NCBI RefSeq assembly: GCF_008761635.1
Contig: NZ_CP044344.1
Coordinates: forward strand, 3,596,001-3,660,000
DNA length: 64,000 bases
Direction of reading: 5' to 3'
Source: Nocardioides cynanchi
GTDB lineage: Bacteria > Actinomycetota > Actinomycetes > Propionibacteriales > Nocardioidaceae
Shown here: positions 26,276 through 35,529 of the stretch, piece by piece
How positions within the stretch are numbered: the first letter of the stretch is position 1
Layout: each line of letters begins with the position of its first letter
The notes under the pieces: model-generated
Database searches by the model: none
What the model saw: only the letters and a program-made list of their open reading frames with translations
What the model was told of the DNA's origin: nothing
Position numbers and translations under genes: made by a program

Positions 26276-28377
26276 CGCCGGCCCCGGTGCGCCACCCGCT
26301 TGTTGTCCGACTCGTGGCGCTCGCGCACCCGGTCGCGCGGGTCGGTGATCGCGGTGATCGTCTGCGGCTTCGACGAGGCCGGCCAGCGGAACACCAGCGC
26401 GGTGCCTCGGTGCGCATTGAGCGAGGTCACCGCCCGGCCGACCCGGGAGCGGTTGTCGGTGACGATCGTGGCGAAGTCCGAGACGGCGCGGTCACCGGTG
26501 TTGCGTACGGTCACCCGGTCGACCCACATTCCGCTGGCGTTCTTGTGCAGGTGCTGCTTGGTCAGCTTCAGGTTGACCGTCGAGGCGTCGTACGCCGAGA
26601 AGAGCCCGAGGCCGCTGCTCTGCCGCGCGATCGTGGCGTACGCCGCCTGGGCGTCGGCCGGGCCGGCACCGCTGGTCTCCGTGGTGTCGGTGACGCAGGT
26701 GTTGATGCAGCCGTCGGCGAACGCCGCCTCGACCCGCCCCTGCTTGTCGGTGGTCACGTCGATGAAGTCGAGCAGGTTGCGGTCGCTGCCGCACGTCGTA
26801 CCGCCGGTGCAGATGGAGCCGCGCTGGACCGGGTCGTTCGGGGTGGCGTCGCTGGTCACCCAGGACTTTCCGCCGTCGTACGTCGTGGCCAGGTAGAGGT
26901 GCCAGACGCCCTTGAAGTTGGTGGCGTCCTGGTAGTTGCCGGCGGTCGGGGTGCCGAGGAACGCGAGGGTGGCCCGGTCGTCGTCACCGGCGACCATGGC
27001 CGGGAACACGGCGTTCTTGATGCCGAACTCGCTGCCGACGACCTGCGGCGTCGACCACGTCGTGCCCTGGTCGTGGCTGACCGCGACGCTCGGGCGGCCG
27101 TCGGAGCCCACCGAGCCGAGGTAGACGGTGCCGTTGGCGCCCACGCCCACCGACGGGTCGGCGTCGCTGGGGCTGGTGCCGGGCACCTTGTTCACCGTCC
27201 AGGTGGTGCCGCCGTCCTTGGAGACGACGACCGCGGCGTTGTTCCCGCACGCCCGGTTGGGCAGGTACGCCGTACCGTCCGGCGCGACCTTGACGTGGCC
27301 GTGCAGGCCGCCGCAGTCGAGCAGGCTGTAGGTCGGGACGCCGGGGCCGAACGTCGTACCCCCGTCGTGCGAGGCGGCGCAGAAGGCGGTGGCGATGTCC
27401 TGGCTGCAGTAGTAGACCGCGTGCGGATAGGTCGACGTGGGCAGGGAGCCGAGGCCGGCCGGGCTGTAGACCCCGCCGCCCAGGGTCTGGTGGTCGGCGC
27501 CGGACGGGATGCCCCCGCCGGTGCTCGGGTTCCACGTCGTGCCGTCGTCGTCGGTGTAGCAGGTGGCCGAGTCCGCGCCAGTGAGCTGCGACTCGAAGGT
27601 GCGCCCGGTGGTGTGGTCGGTGAACAGGATCGGGTCCAGGCTCAGGGTGCTGCCGACCACACAGCCGTCGGCGGCGTTGGCCGAGACGTCCGACCAGTGC
27701 GCGGTCGCCGGCGAGGTGCTGTCGTCGAAGCTCACCCGGTAGGTCGACAGGCTGGCCTGGTACATCGTCGAACCGGTCTTCCAGTCCGTGCCGATCGAGG
27801 GCTCGCCTGCGTTGTTGGTGTCCTTGCCGAGGGTGCTCGGGGCGGGGTACGTCGTGAAGCCCGGCGGCGTCGCTGTGCCCGGCGGCGGGGGCGCCGGGGT
27901 GTCGGTGAGCACCGCCTTGGCGGTGTAGCTGTCCCCGAGCGGGGCGAACGGGACGACCCGGACGGTGTAGGTCCCGGTGGTCGGTGGGACCACGACCTCC
28001 TCCGGGTTGGCGCTGGAGGCGGAGGTGCCGACGGTGTGACCGGCCGCGTCGAGCACGTAGACGTCGAAGTCCGCGGCGGTGTTCGGCCAGGCCACGTCGA
28101 TCTTCAGCGCGTGACCGGTGTCGTAGCCGGCGGGCGTCGAGACGTGGAGGGTGAAGTCGTCGCAGCTCATCGGGACCGTGCAGTCGGGAGCGCCGAGGGC
28201 GGTCGCGGTCGCGTTGGGAGCCACGAAGGGGCCGCCGCTCCAGGTCACCTTCGTGGAGGTGTCGCTGACCGTCCCTTCGGCAGGGTTGCTGGCCGTGGCA
28301 TGGCCGCCCAGGGTGACGAGGGCGGCTGCGAGGCAGGCTGAGGAAGCGAGACCGATCACTCGGCGGGCACGTGGCAT
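26272..28377 (-). CDS. Secreted BNR/sialidase-fold repeat protein
   Basis: The 701-residue protein begins with a Sec signal (LASSACLAAALVTLGGHATA). A pre-peptidase C-terminal-like beta domain (about 60-165: YDTGHALKIDVAWPNTAADF) follows. A beta-propeller with Asp-box motifs comes next, such as SHDGGTTFG, SKDGGTTWT, SHDQGTTWS and TYDGGKSWV. The C-terminal 100 residues form a CARDB-like beta sandwich (VDRVTVRNTGDRAVSDF). Asp-box propellers occur in sialidases and photosystem-assembly-like proteins, but I see no clear sialidase catalytic arginine triad, so it may be a binding protein. ATG 28377 has AGGAG upstream. It lies between a subtilase and a coupled lipoprotein gene. Confidence 0.82.
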   Translation of the reverse strand: MPRARRVIGLASSACLAAALVTLGGHATASNPAEGTVSDTSTKVTWSGGPFVAPNATATALGAPDCTVPMSCDDFTLHVSTPAGYDTGHALKIDVAWPNTAADFDVYVLDAAGHTVGTSASSANPEEVVVPPTTGTYTVRVVPFAPLGDSYTAKAVLTDTPAPPPPGTATPPGFTTYPAPSTLGKDTNNAGEPSIGTDWKTGSTMYQASLSTYRVSFDDSTSPATAHWSDVSANAADGCVVGSTLSLDPILFTDHTTGRTFESQLTGADSATCYTDDDGTTWNPSTGGGIPSGADHQTLGGGVYSPAGLGSLPTSTYPHAVYYCSQDIATAFCAASHDGGTTFGPGVPTYSLLDCGGLHGHVKVAPDGTAYLPNRACGNNAAVVVSKDGGTTWTVNKVPGTSPSDADPSVGVGANGTVYLGSVGSDGRPSVAVSHDQGTTWSTPQVVGSEFGIKNAVFPAMVAGDDDRATLAFLGTPTAGNYQDATNFKGVWHLYLATTYDGGKSWVTSDATPNDPVQRGSICTGGTTCGSDRNLLDFIDVTTDKQGRVEAAFADGCINTCVTDTTETSGAGPADAQAAYATIARQSSGLGLFSAYDASTVNLKLTKQHLHKNASGMWVDRVTVRNTGDRAVSDFATIVTDNRSRVGRAVTSLNAHRGTALVFRWPASSKPQTITAITDPRDRVRERHESDNKRVAHRGRR

Positions 28378-28438
28378 GAGGGCTCCTGAGATCGTCGACG
28401 TACTCCTCGTCAACGAGCCGGCCGCCCCCGGGTCACGC

Positions 28439-30628
28439 TCAGGGAGCGATCACGACCGGGATCCGCACCCTCGTGCCGTCCTCGGCGGTCCAGGTGACCG
28501 CGCCGCTGTCGAGGGGCTGCGCGGCCCCCGGCCCGGCGCCGTACACCTCGAGGTGGAAGGTGAGGCTCTCGCCCGGCGCCAGGCGGGCGGCCGCGGGCGT
28601 CACCACCACCTGGTGGCGCCGGAAGCCGGTCGCCGTCGAGGAGAAGTAGCGCGCCCGCTCCCCGACGTTGGTGACTTGGCGGGTGACGACCGTCGGGGAG
28701 GTGGCGCCGGTGGAGACGAAGACCGACGTGGCGTCGAGGGCATCGGCGGGCAGCAGGCCGTCCAGCCAGCGGCGGTAGTCCCCGGGGCGGGGCAGGTAGG
28801 CGAGATGGGGGCGTGCCGCGGGCCGGGCCGCAGCGAGGCCCGCACCCTGGCGGAGCGGTCCCGCACCGGGGACCGGCCGGGCCGTGGTGGCCAGTGCGGA
28901 GCGGACCTGGCCGGGGGTCCAGCCCGGTGCGGCGCCGAGCGCGGCCGCAAGACCGCTGACCGCGGCCGTGGCGGCCGAGGTGCCGGACTCGAGGTCCCAC
29001 CGCAGGCCACGCTCGTCCGGGGGTACGGCGCCCAGGACGCCGAGGCCGGGCGCCAGCAGGTCGGGCTTGAGCAGAGGTCCGGTGCGGTCACCGCCTCGGG
29101 ACCAGCCCGGCACCCTCGGCCCGGGCCGCGCGGTGCCGGACGGCACCAACCGGATCCTGGCCCGCGGGTGGCTCCGCACCCAAGCGGTGAGCGTCGACCC
29201 GGCCCTGGCGTCGAGGTGCACGGTCGGCACGCTGTGGAGGTCGGCGTCGACCGAGCCCGGTCCGGTGTTGACCAGGACCATGCCGACGCCGTCGGCCCGG
29301 GCCACGGCCGCGGACTTGTCGACCCGCCCGATGCCCCCGCGACGGCAGACCACCACCCGGCCCGCCGTCCGACCCGCGTCGAGGCTGCCCGGGAGGCACC
29401 GGGCTGCGGCCCGGCTCGACCGCCCGGGCACCGCCAGGTCGCTGCCGAGGACGACCCGGACCGGCCCGACGTGCCGGCGCGACGACATGGCGCCGGTCAG
29501 CCGGGGCCCGCCGGCGATCTCGACCGCACCGCGGCTCTGCTCACCGGTGCCGGCACCGACCGTGGTCACCCAGGGCGACGGATGGGCGGCGTGGCCGGGG
29601 CCGTTGCCGGCGGAGGCCACCACCACCGTGCCCGCCTCGGTGGCACCGAGCAGCGCGCGCTCGACGGTGTCGATCCGGTCGGGGCCGGACACCGGCAGGT
29701 CGAGCACGTCGACGCCGTCGGCCGTCGCCCGGTCGACGGCGGTGACCAGGTCGGCGGTGGAGCAGCCGTCGTTCGCCGGGTCGGGGGCCTGCCAGCACGC
29801 CTTGTAGACCGCCACCCGGGCTCGCGGCGCCACCCCGCTGGTCAGCCGGTGCGGCACGCCGGGCACCTGCACGGTGACCCCGCCGTCGCCGGCCGCGATC
29901 GAGGCCGAGAGCGTGCCGTGGCCGTCGTCGTCGACCGGGGAGAGCCGGGCACTGCTGGCGATCCGGTCCGCGCCGAAGCCTCGCACGAAGAACCGCGCCG
30001 CCACGACCTTCCCGTCGCACATGCCGGCTCGCCAGCCGGGGCCGGTCCGGCAGGGGCCGTGGAAGCCCGGTGGCCGTCGGTGCATCCCCGGACTCTCGGC
30101 GAACGCCGCGCTGTGCGGCCACAGACCGGAGTCCACGAACCCGATTACCTGGTCGCGGCCACCTCCGGGGACGGAGTGCGTCGGCGTCCCGGCCGCGGCC
30201 CGCAGGTCCAGCCCGGTCAGCCGGCGTACGGCGTCGCGCTCGACCAGGGCCACGTCGGCGCTCGCCGCCAGGGTCGCCGCCTGGCCGGCGTCGAGGCGTA
30301 CGGCGAACCCGTCCAGGGCGGTGGTCCAGCGGTAGACCGGTGCCGACGCCCCCACCTGGTCGAGCAGGGCGTCCTGCCGCAGCACCTGCGCCGCGCGGCT
30401 CGCGTCCGGCGCATGGCGCGGGGCGTCGTGGCGGCCGGCCGTGCCGGGCCCGGTCAGGGTGACCAGGTAGAGGGACCGGTGACCGTCGGGGACGTGCGCC
30501 TGAGCCGGCCCGGACACGGCCACGCCGCCGGCGACCGTGGTCGCCGCGAGCAGACCGAGCAGGAGCGCCGAGCCCGCGGCCGACCCGCGGCGTACCCGCC
30601 GACGAGCTCGCTGGCCGCACACGGTCAC
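28439..30628 (-). CDS. Secreted S8 (subtilisin-family) serine peptidase
   Basis: The 729-residue protein has a signal peptide (cut likely after SGPAQA, about residue 44), an I9-like propeptide (50-140), and a subtilase domain with Asp166 in GFVDSGLW, His237 in DDGHGTLSA, oxyanion Asn342 in SAGNGPG and Ser551 in SGTSAATAAV. A PA-type insert (about 395-505) and a C-terminal fibronectin III-like domain resemble the large plant and actinobacterial subtilases. GTG 30628 is preferred because GGAGG sits 5 nt upstream. ATG 30640 would add four residues. The enzyme probably degrades extracellular protein. Confidence 0.9.
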   Translation of the reverse strand: MTVCGQRARRRVRRGSAAGSALLLGLLAATTVAGGVAVSGPAQAHVPDGHRSLYLVTLTGPGTAGRHDAPRHAPDASRAAQVLRQDALLDQVGASAPVYRWTTALDGFAVRLDAGQAATLAASADVALVERDAVRRLTGLDLRAAAGTPTHSVPGGGRDQVIGFVDSGLWPHSAAFAESPGMHRRPPGFHGPCRTGPGWRAGMCDGKVVAARFFVRGFGADRIASSARLSPVDDDGHGTLSASIAAGDGGVTVQVPGVPHRLTSGVAPRARVAVYKACWQAPDPANDGCSTADLVTAVDRATADGVDVLDLPVSGPDRIDTVERALLGATEAGTVVVASAGNGPGHAAHPSPWVTTVGAGTGEQSRGAVEIAGGPRLTGAMSSRRHVGPVRVVLGSDLAVPGRSSRAAARCLPGSLDAGRTAGRVVVCRRGGIGRVDKSAAVARADGVGMVLVNTGPGSVDADLHSVPTVHLDARAGSTLTAWVRSHPRARIRLVPSGTARPGPRVPGWSRGGDRTGPLLKPDLLAPGLGVLGAVPPDERGLRWDLESGTSAATAAVSGLAAALGAAPGWTPGQVRSALATTARPVPGAGPLRQGAGLAAARPAARPHLAYLPRPGDYRRWLDGLLPADALDATSVFVSTGATSPTVVTRQVTNVGERARYFSSTATGFRRHQVVVTPAAARLAPGESLTFHLEVYGAGPGAAQPLDSGAVTWTAEDGTRVRIPVVIAP

Positions 30629-30738
30629 GGGATCCTCCATCGCCCGGCGGCGGGCGCCGCCGGTGAGCCGCCAAGAATGACAGGCGCACCCCACCGAGTC
30701 CAAGGGTCCACCCCCGGACACCCTGCGGGGTGAATCGG

Positions 30739-30769
30739 TTGGTGCCGTCGCCGGGCAGGAGCCTAGGCT
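30739..30769 (+). promoter_or_regulatory. Candidate promoter of the cold-shock gene
   Basis: TTGGTG (30739-30744) and TAGGCT (30764-30769) are separated by 19 nt. This spacing is longer than ideal, so it is only a candidate. It predicts a start near 30776 and a leader of about 50 nt. Confidence 0.45.
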
Positions 30770-30776
30770 GGGGTGT

Positions 30777-30799
30777 CGGCCGGGCAAGTGACCCGGCCG
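30777..30799 (+). promoter_or_regulatory. 8-bp GC hairpin in the cold-shock leader
   Basis: CGGCCGGG (30777-30784) pairs perfectly with CCCGGCCG (30792-30799) around a 7-nt loop. It would form the 5' end of the predicted transcript, about 25 nt ahead of the start codon. Confidence 0.6.
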
Positions 30800-30824
30800 C
30801 TGCTGTTGTAGAAGAGGGATGATC

Positions 30825-31220
30825 GTGCCCAGTGGCAAGGTGAAGTGGTTCGACCCCGAGAAGGGTTTCGGGTTCCTGTCGCAGGACGACGGGCCCGATG
30901 TCTACGTGCACGCCGACGCGCTGCCCGACGGCACCGCCACCCTCAAGGCGGGCACCCGGGTCGAGTTCGGGATCGCCCAGGGCCGCCGTGGCGAGCAGGC
31001 CCTCCAGGTCAAGGTGCTCGACGCGCCCGCCTCGGTGGTCCGCAACCAGTCGCACGCCAAGCGCAAGAAGCCCGAGGAGATGGCCCCGATCGTCGAGGAC
31101 CTGATCCGCCTGCTCGACGGGGTCGGTGAGTCCTACCGGCACGGCCGCTACCCGGAGTCGCGCTCGGCCCGGCCGACCGCCAAGCTGCTGCGCGCCCTCG
31201 CCGACGAGCTGGAGCTCTGA
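30825..31220 (+). CDS. Cold-shock-domain protein with C-terminal extension
   Basis: The 131-residue protein has a cold-shock domain in the first 67 residues: VKWFDPEKGFGFLSQDD holds RNP1 (KGFGF), and DVYVHADAL is an RNP2 variant (family VFVH). A basic stretch (SHAKRKK) and a helical tail of about 50 residues (MAPIVEDLIRLLDGVGES) follow, as in mycobacterial CspB, which also starts with GTG. It binds single-stranded RNA or DNA and acts as an RNA chaperone. GTG 30825 has GAGGG 6 nt upstream; ATG 30819 is too close to that site. It converges on an MFS gene. Confidence 0.9.
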   Translation: MPSGKVKWFDPEKGFGFLSQDDGPDVYVHADALPDGTATLKAGTRVEFGIAQGRRGEQALQVKVLDAPASVVRNQSHAKRKKPEEMAPIVEDLIRLLDGVGESYRHGRYPESRSARPTAKLLRALADELEL

Positions 31221-31239
31221 GGAGCGGCGCGACCGACCG

Positions 31240-32667
31240 TCAGGCCGCAGTCGGGGCCGGCCGCGGTGCCGGCGTACGCCGTCCGACGTTGGCCAGCACG
31301 AACAGCGACCACGCCACCAGCACCACGGCCGCCACGATCAGGCCGAGGCGGGGCTGGAGCGGCATCGCGATGCCGACGAAGCCCCCGATCACCCAGGCCA
31401 GCTGGAGCGTGGTGTCGCTGCGCGCGAAGGCGCTGGTCTGCACCCGCTCGGGCACGTCGCGCTGGATGGTGGAGTCGAGCGAGAGCTTGGCCAGGCACTG
31501 GGTCAGCCCGGCGGTGAATCCCAGCACCACGAGCGGCAGCAGGCCGTAGAACAGCGCGGCCACGGTGACCGCGGCCGCGTCGGCCAGGAGCGCCAGCACG
31601 AGGGTGATCTTGGGGTGGACGTTCTTCAGCACCGAGCCGAGCCCCAGGCCCAGGACGTTGCCGACCCCGGCCGCGCCGATGATCGCGGCGAGCAGGAACT
31701 TCGGTGAGTGCCCCGCGATCGGGTGCACGCGCAGCAGGAACGCCATGAAGAGGGTCAGGAAGCCCGACAGCCAGCGTGGCCCGCAGTTGGCGCGCAGGGC
31801 GAAGGCCATGCTCGAGGGGATCCGGACGGTCCGGCGTCGCCGGGCCGCACCGGTGGCCGTCGCCGCCGTCGTACCGGCGGTGGGGTCGTCCACCGCCGCG
31901 CCGCTCAGGAAGCCGATCGCGTCCTCACCCTGGCTGGAGTCGACCCGGGCCGGGAGCCGGATTGCCAGGATCGTGGCCACCACGAAGACCAGGAAGGCGT
32001 AGCGCAGCGACCACTCGGGCCCGAAGGTCGACGCCGCGGCCGCGATCGGTGCCGAGACCGCGACCCCGACCATCCCGGCCATCGACGTCCGGGCGTTCGC
32101 GGTGACCAGGGAGAGGTCGTGCGGCAGGAGCCGGGGTACGGCGGCAGCCCGGGTCACGTTGTAGGCCTTGGAGGCGATCAGCACCCCGAGCGCGGCCGGG
32201 AACAGCCACACCGAGGACGAGGTGACCGAGCCTGCGAGCACCCACACCAGGAACGCGCGCACCGCCATGGTGGCGCCGATGGCCCAGCGCCGGCCGTGGC
32301 TGAAGCGGTCCAGGAGAGGTCCGATCAGCGGAGCCACGATCGCGAAGGGCAGCATGGTCAGGCCCAGGAAGAGGGAGACCTGACCCCGGGCCTCGCCGGT
32401 GGGGATCTGGAAGAAGAGCGTGCCGGCCAGCGAGATCGCCACGGCGGCGTCGGCGGCGGCGTTGAGCGCCCCGAGCTCGATCAGCCGGGCCAGCCCGCTG
32501 GTGTCGGCGCCCTCGGCGGCGGCCGCGCGGCGCGCCGTACGGAAGGCGCCGCGGCCCAGCCGGCCCGTGCCGCGCGCCACCGACCGGAGGCCGCGACCGG
32601 TCACCCGGGCGCCGCTGACCACGGTGTCGCGCCGCGAGGCGCGGGCGGGCTCCCCGGGCGAGGTCAT
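31240..32667 (-). CDS. MFS transporter (Rv0876c-like)
   Basis: The 475-residue membrane protein has an approximately 70-residue basic N-terminal tail and then about 12 hydrophobic segments. A large, poorly hydrophobic loop (about 250-290) separates two halves. IGPLLDRFSHGRRWAIGATM matches the MFS loop 2-3 motif in modified form. The order cold-shock gene, then this gene, then a DUF3027 gene resembles the Rv0871-Rv0876c-Rv0883c region of M. tuberculosis. Substrate is unknown. ATG 32667 follows CAGGAT by 6 nt on the minus strand, while two upstream in-frame codons lack signals. Confidence 0.85.
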   Translation of the reverse strand: MTSPGEPARASRRDTVVSGARVTGRGLRSVARGTGRLGRGAFRTARRAAAAEGADTSGLARLIELGALNAAADAAVAISLAGTLFFQIPTGEARGQVSLFLGLTMLPFAIVAPLIGPLLDRFSHGRRWAIGATMAVRAFLVWVLAGSVTSSSVWLFPAALGVLIASKAYNVTRAAAVPRLLPHDLSLVTANARTSMAGMVGVAVSAPIAAAASTFGPEWSLRYAFLVFVVATILAIRLPARVDSSQGEDAIGFLSGAAVDDPTAGTTAATATGAARRRRTVRIPSSMAFALRANCGPRWLSGFLTLFMAFLLRVHPIAGHSPKFLLAAIIGAAGVGNVLGLGLGSVLKNVHPKITLVLALLADAAAVTVAALFYGLLPLVVLGFTAGLTQCLAKLSLDSTIQRDVPERVQTSAFARSDTTLQLAWVIGGFVGIAMPLQPRLGLIVAAVVLVAWSLFVLANVGRRTPAPRPAPTAA

Positions 32668-32768
32668 GGGACCATCCTGCATCGTGATCCGGGCCGGCCG
32701 GGGTCCCGGCTCGCAACTCGTCGCGGACCGATCTGACACGCGCCGACCCGATGGGACATCATGGCGCC

Positions 32769-33587
32769 ATGAGTGACGTCGACGAGGCCCCGGTCGTGGA
32801 GCGCACGCGCACGTCCCGAGCCCGTCGCGACGAGGGCGGCGACGCCGTCGCCCGAGCGGCCTCCGACGTGGCGCGAGCGAGCCTGCTCCTCGACGTCGAC
32901 GCCGCCGAGGTCGGAGACCACCTCGGCGCCGAGGTCGAGGGGGAACGGGTGGTGACCCACCTGTTCGAGTGCCGGAAGCCGGGCTACCTCGGCTGGCGCT
33001 GGTCGGTGACCGTGGTCCGGGCCTCGCGGCAGAAGACCGTCACCGTCGACGAGATCGTGCTGATCCCCGGCGCCGACGCGATCGTGGCGCCGGAGTGGGT
33101 GCCCTACCGCGAGCGTCTCCAGCCGGGTGACCTCTCACCCGGCGACCTCCTGCCGGTGGCCGACGACGACCCGCGGCTGGTCCCGACGTACTCCTTCGGC
33201 GACGACCCGCTCGACACCGACGCGAAGGCCCAGATCCGCACCGTCGCCCAGGACCTCGGCCTCGGCCGGGTCCGCACCCTCTCGCTCGAGGGTCACGAGT
33301 CGGCGGCGCAGCGGTGGTACGACGGTGACGGCGGCCCCGAGGCGCCGCTCGCGCAGTCGGCGCCCGAGCCCTGCTCGACCTGCGGCTTCCTGCTCCGGAT
33401 CTCCGGCTCCCTCGCCGAGTCGTTCGGCGTGTGCGCGAACGGCGACGCCAACGACGACGGCCGCGTGGTCGCGTTCGGGCACGGCTGCGGGGCGCACTCC
33501 GAGGTCCGCCTGGCCAAGCGCCACGAGCCGATCCCGATGCCCGACCCCGTGATCGACGAGATCGTCGAGGATCTCGAGACCTTTTAG
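32769..33587 (+). CDS. DUF3027 family protein
   Basis: The 272-residue cytoplasmic protein contains VTHLFECRKPGYLGWRWSVT and TVDEIVLIPGADAIVAPEWV, typical DUF3027 segments, and a C-terminal CSTCGFLLRISGSLAESFGV region with further Cys and His (CGAHSEVRL), which probably binds zinc. The family is actinobacterial and uncharacterised; the M. tuberculosis member is Rv0883c as I recall. ATG 32769 is used; an in-frame start 18 nt upstream lacks a signal. It overlaps the convergent DUF2530 gene by 4 nt. Confidence 0.87.
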   Translation: MSDVDEAPVVERTRTSRARRDEGGDAVARAASDVARASLLLDVDAAEVGDHLGAEVEGERVVTHLFECRKPGYLGWRWSVTVVRASRQKTVTVDEIVLIPGADAIVAPEWVPYRERLQPGDLSPGDLLPVADDDPRLVPTYSFGDDPLDTDAKAQIRTVAQDLGLGRVRTLSLEGHESAAQRWYDGDGGPEAPLAQSAPEPCSTCGFLLRISGSLAESFGVCANGDANDDGRVVAFGHGCGAHSEVRLAKRHEPIPMPDPVIDEIVEDLETF

Positions 33588-33901
33588 ATCGTCGTCGAGA
33601 CCTCGGCCTCGCCCGGGCCGGCCTGGTCACGCAGCGTGCGCGCGCGCTTGCGGCGGCGGCAGTACTCCAGACCCAGCAGCCCCAGGCCGCAGCCCGCGGC
33701 GCAGGTCCAGAGCAGCCACGAGCGGCCGTCGTCCTGGAGCCGGCCGTAGAACGGCAGGACCGCGACGAAGCCGATCACCCAGAGCGCCACACCGACCTGC
33801 ACCGTGCGGACCCCGTCGACGTCGAGGGGCTCCACGTCGGCCACGATGTAGGTGCGGTTGCCGATCTCGTGGGTCATCGGCTGGTCGTCCCGCAGCTCCA
33901 T
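33584..33901 (-). CDS. DUF2530 small membrane protein
   Basis: The 105-residue protein has two membrane helices (about 36-55 and 62-82; VQVGVALWVIGFVAVLPFYG and LLWTCAAGCGLGLLGLEY), a short acidic N-terminus and an Arg-rich stop-transfer (RRRKRARTL). It fits DUF2530, an actinobacterial family of unknown function. ATG 33901 follows TACAGT by 7 nt on the minus strand; an ATG three codons upstream overlaps that gap. It is divergent from the purine permease gene and convergent with DUF3027. Confidence 0.85.
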   Translation of the reverse strand: MELRDDQPMTHEIGNRTYIVADVEPLDVDGVRTVQVGVALWVIGFVAVLPFYGRLQDDGRSWLLWTCAAGCGLGLLGLEYCRRRKRARTLRDQAGPGEAEVSTTI

Positions 33902-33981
33902 GGTGCTCACTGTAGGGGTGTCCCCGACGGTCTGCGCGGCGACGCTTCCGCCGCGACCCGGGCTCTGGCATGCTGCCGCGC

Positions 33982-35529
33982 GTGACGGAACAGTCCGAGG
34001 GCGCGCGCCCCGCCAAGACCCGGTCCGCGGACCGCACCAAGTCCACGCCGACCCCCCGTCGCAACGACCCGCGGCAGCAGGGCGGAGCGCTGGACCGGTG
34101 GTTCCACATCCACGAGCGCGGGTCGACCGTCGAGCGCGAGCTGCGCGGCGGCGTCGTCACCTTCTTCACGATGGCCTACATCGTGGTGCTCAACCCGATC
34201 ATCCTGGGCTTCGCTCCCGACAAGAACGGCCACTTCCTCGGTGGCGGCACAGGTCACGGCGAGAACCTCCCGGCGATCGCGGCCGGGACGGCGCTGGTCG
34301 CCGGGGTGATGTCGATCCTGATGGGGACCGTGGCCAACTACCCGCTCGCGCTGGCGACCGGGCTCGGGCTGAACGCCTTCGTCGCGGTCTCGATCGCCCG
34401 CCAGATGAGCTGGTCGGCGGCGATGGGCCTGATCGTGATCGAGGGCCTGGTGATCCTGGCGCTGGTGCTGACCGGTTTCCGGACGGCGGTGTTCCATGCC
34501 GTGCCCTCCCAGCTGAAGATCGCGATCTCGGTCGGGATCGGCCTGTTCATCGCCTTCATCGGCTTCGTCGACGCCGGCTTCGTACGCCGTATCCCCGACG
34601 CCGCGCAGACCACCGTGCCGGTCGAGGTCGGGCCCAACGGGTTCCTGTCCGGCTGGCCGGTGCTGGTCTTCCTGGTCGGGCTGGCGCTGGTGATCACCCT
34701 GTGGGTGCGCAAGGTGCGAGGTGCGATCCTGATCTCGATCGTGCTGACCACGATCCTGGCGATGATCGTGGAGGGCATCGGCAACACCGGCCCGATGTTC
34801 CCGACCGGCGGGTACAACCCGACCGGATGGGGCCTGAACGTCCCGTCCTGGCCGTCGTCGGTCTTCGAGAAGCCGCACTTCTCCACGATCGGGCACGTCA
34901 CCTTCGGGGCGTTCTCCGAGGTCGGCGTGGTCTCGGCGATCCTCCTGGTCTTCACCCTGATGCTGGCCGACTTCTTCGACACCATGGGCACGATGACGGC
35001 GATCGGCGCCGAGGCCGGCCTGCTCGACAAGGACGGCACCCCGCCCAACCCGACCCGGATCCTGGTCGTCGACTCCCTGGCCGCGGCGGCCGGTGGCGCG
35101 GCCGGCGTGTCGTCCAACACGGCGTACATCGAGAGCGCCTCGGGGGTCGGCGAAGGTGCCCGGACCGGCCTCGCGTCGGTGGTGACCGGCCTGCTCTTCC
35201 TGGTCTCGATCGTCTTCGCGCCGCTGGTCAAGGTGATCCCCTCCGAGGCGGCCGTGCCCGCGCTGGTGCTGGTCGGCTTCCTGATGATGCAGCAGGTCAA
35301 GGGCATCGCCTGGGACGACGTCGAGATCGCGATCCCGGCGTTCCTGACGATCATCCTGATGCCGTTCACCTACTCGATCACGGTCGGCATCGGGGCCGGG
35401 TTCTGCGCCTACGTGCTGATCAAGGCGGTGCGCAGCAAGGCCGCCGAGGTCCACCCCCTCCTCTGGGTCGTCGCCGCCCTCTTCGTCGTCTACTTCGCGA
35501 TCAACCCCGTCACCGCCCTCTTCACCTGA
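33982..35529 (+). CDS. NCS2 (AzgA-type) purine permease
   Basis: The 515-residue protein has about 12-14 membrane helices and AzgA-branch signatures: GGVVTFFTMAYIVVLNPIIL, ALATGLGLNAFVAVSIA, LADFFDTMGTMTAIGAEAGL, and VSSNTAYIESASGVGEGART. These permeases import adenine, guanine or hypoxanthine with protons. GTG 33982 is chosen because CATGCT ends 7 nt upstream; ATG 33970 overlaps that box. The stop codon lies inside the first unit of the downstream 32-bp repeat array. No purine-salvage enzyme genes are adjacent. Confidence 0.9.
   Translation: MTEQSEGARPAKTRSADRTKSTPTPRRNDPRQQGGALDRWFHIHERGSTVERELRGGVVTFFTMAYIVVLNPIILGFAPDKNGHFLGGGTGHGENLPAIAAGTALVAGVMSILMGTVANYPLALATGLGLNAFVAVSIARQMSWSAAMGLIVIEGLVILALVLTGFRTAVFHAVPSQLKIAISVGIGLFIAFIGFVDAGFVRRIPDAAQTTVPVEVGPNGFLSGWPVLVFLVGLALVITLWVRKVRGAILISIVLTTILAMIVEGIGNTGPMFPTGGYNPTGWGLNVPSWPSSVFEKPHFSTIGHVTFGAFSEVGVVSAILLVFTLMLADFFDTMGTMTAIGAEAGLLDKDGTPPNPTRILVVDSLAAAAGGAAGVSSNTAYIESASGVGEGARTGLASVVTGLLFLVSIVFAPLVKVIPSEAAVPALVLVGFLMMQQVKGIAWDDVEIAIPAFLTIILMPFTYSITVGIGAGFCAYVLIKAVRSKAAEVHPLLWVVAALFVVYFAINPVTALFT

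Noticed and set aside
26236..28341. 701-codon plus-strand frame over the BNR-repeat gene
   Set aside because: The minus-strand product has a signal peptide and Asp-box repeats; the plus frame is Arg/Val/Gly-rich noise.
28151..30733. 860-codon plus-strand frame over the subtilase gene
   Set aside because: The minus strand carries a complete Asp/His/Asn/Ser catalytic set; the plus frame is low-complexity.
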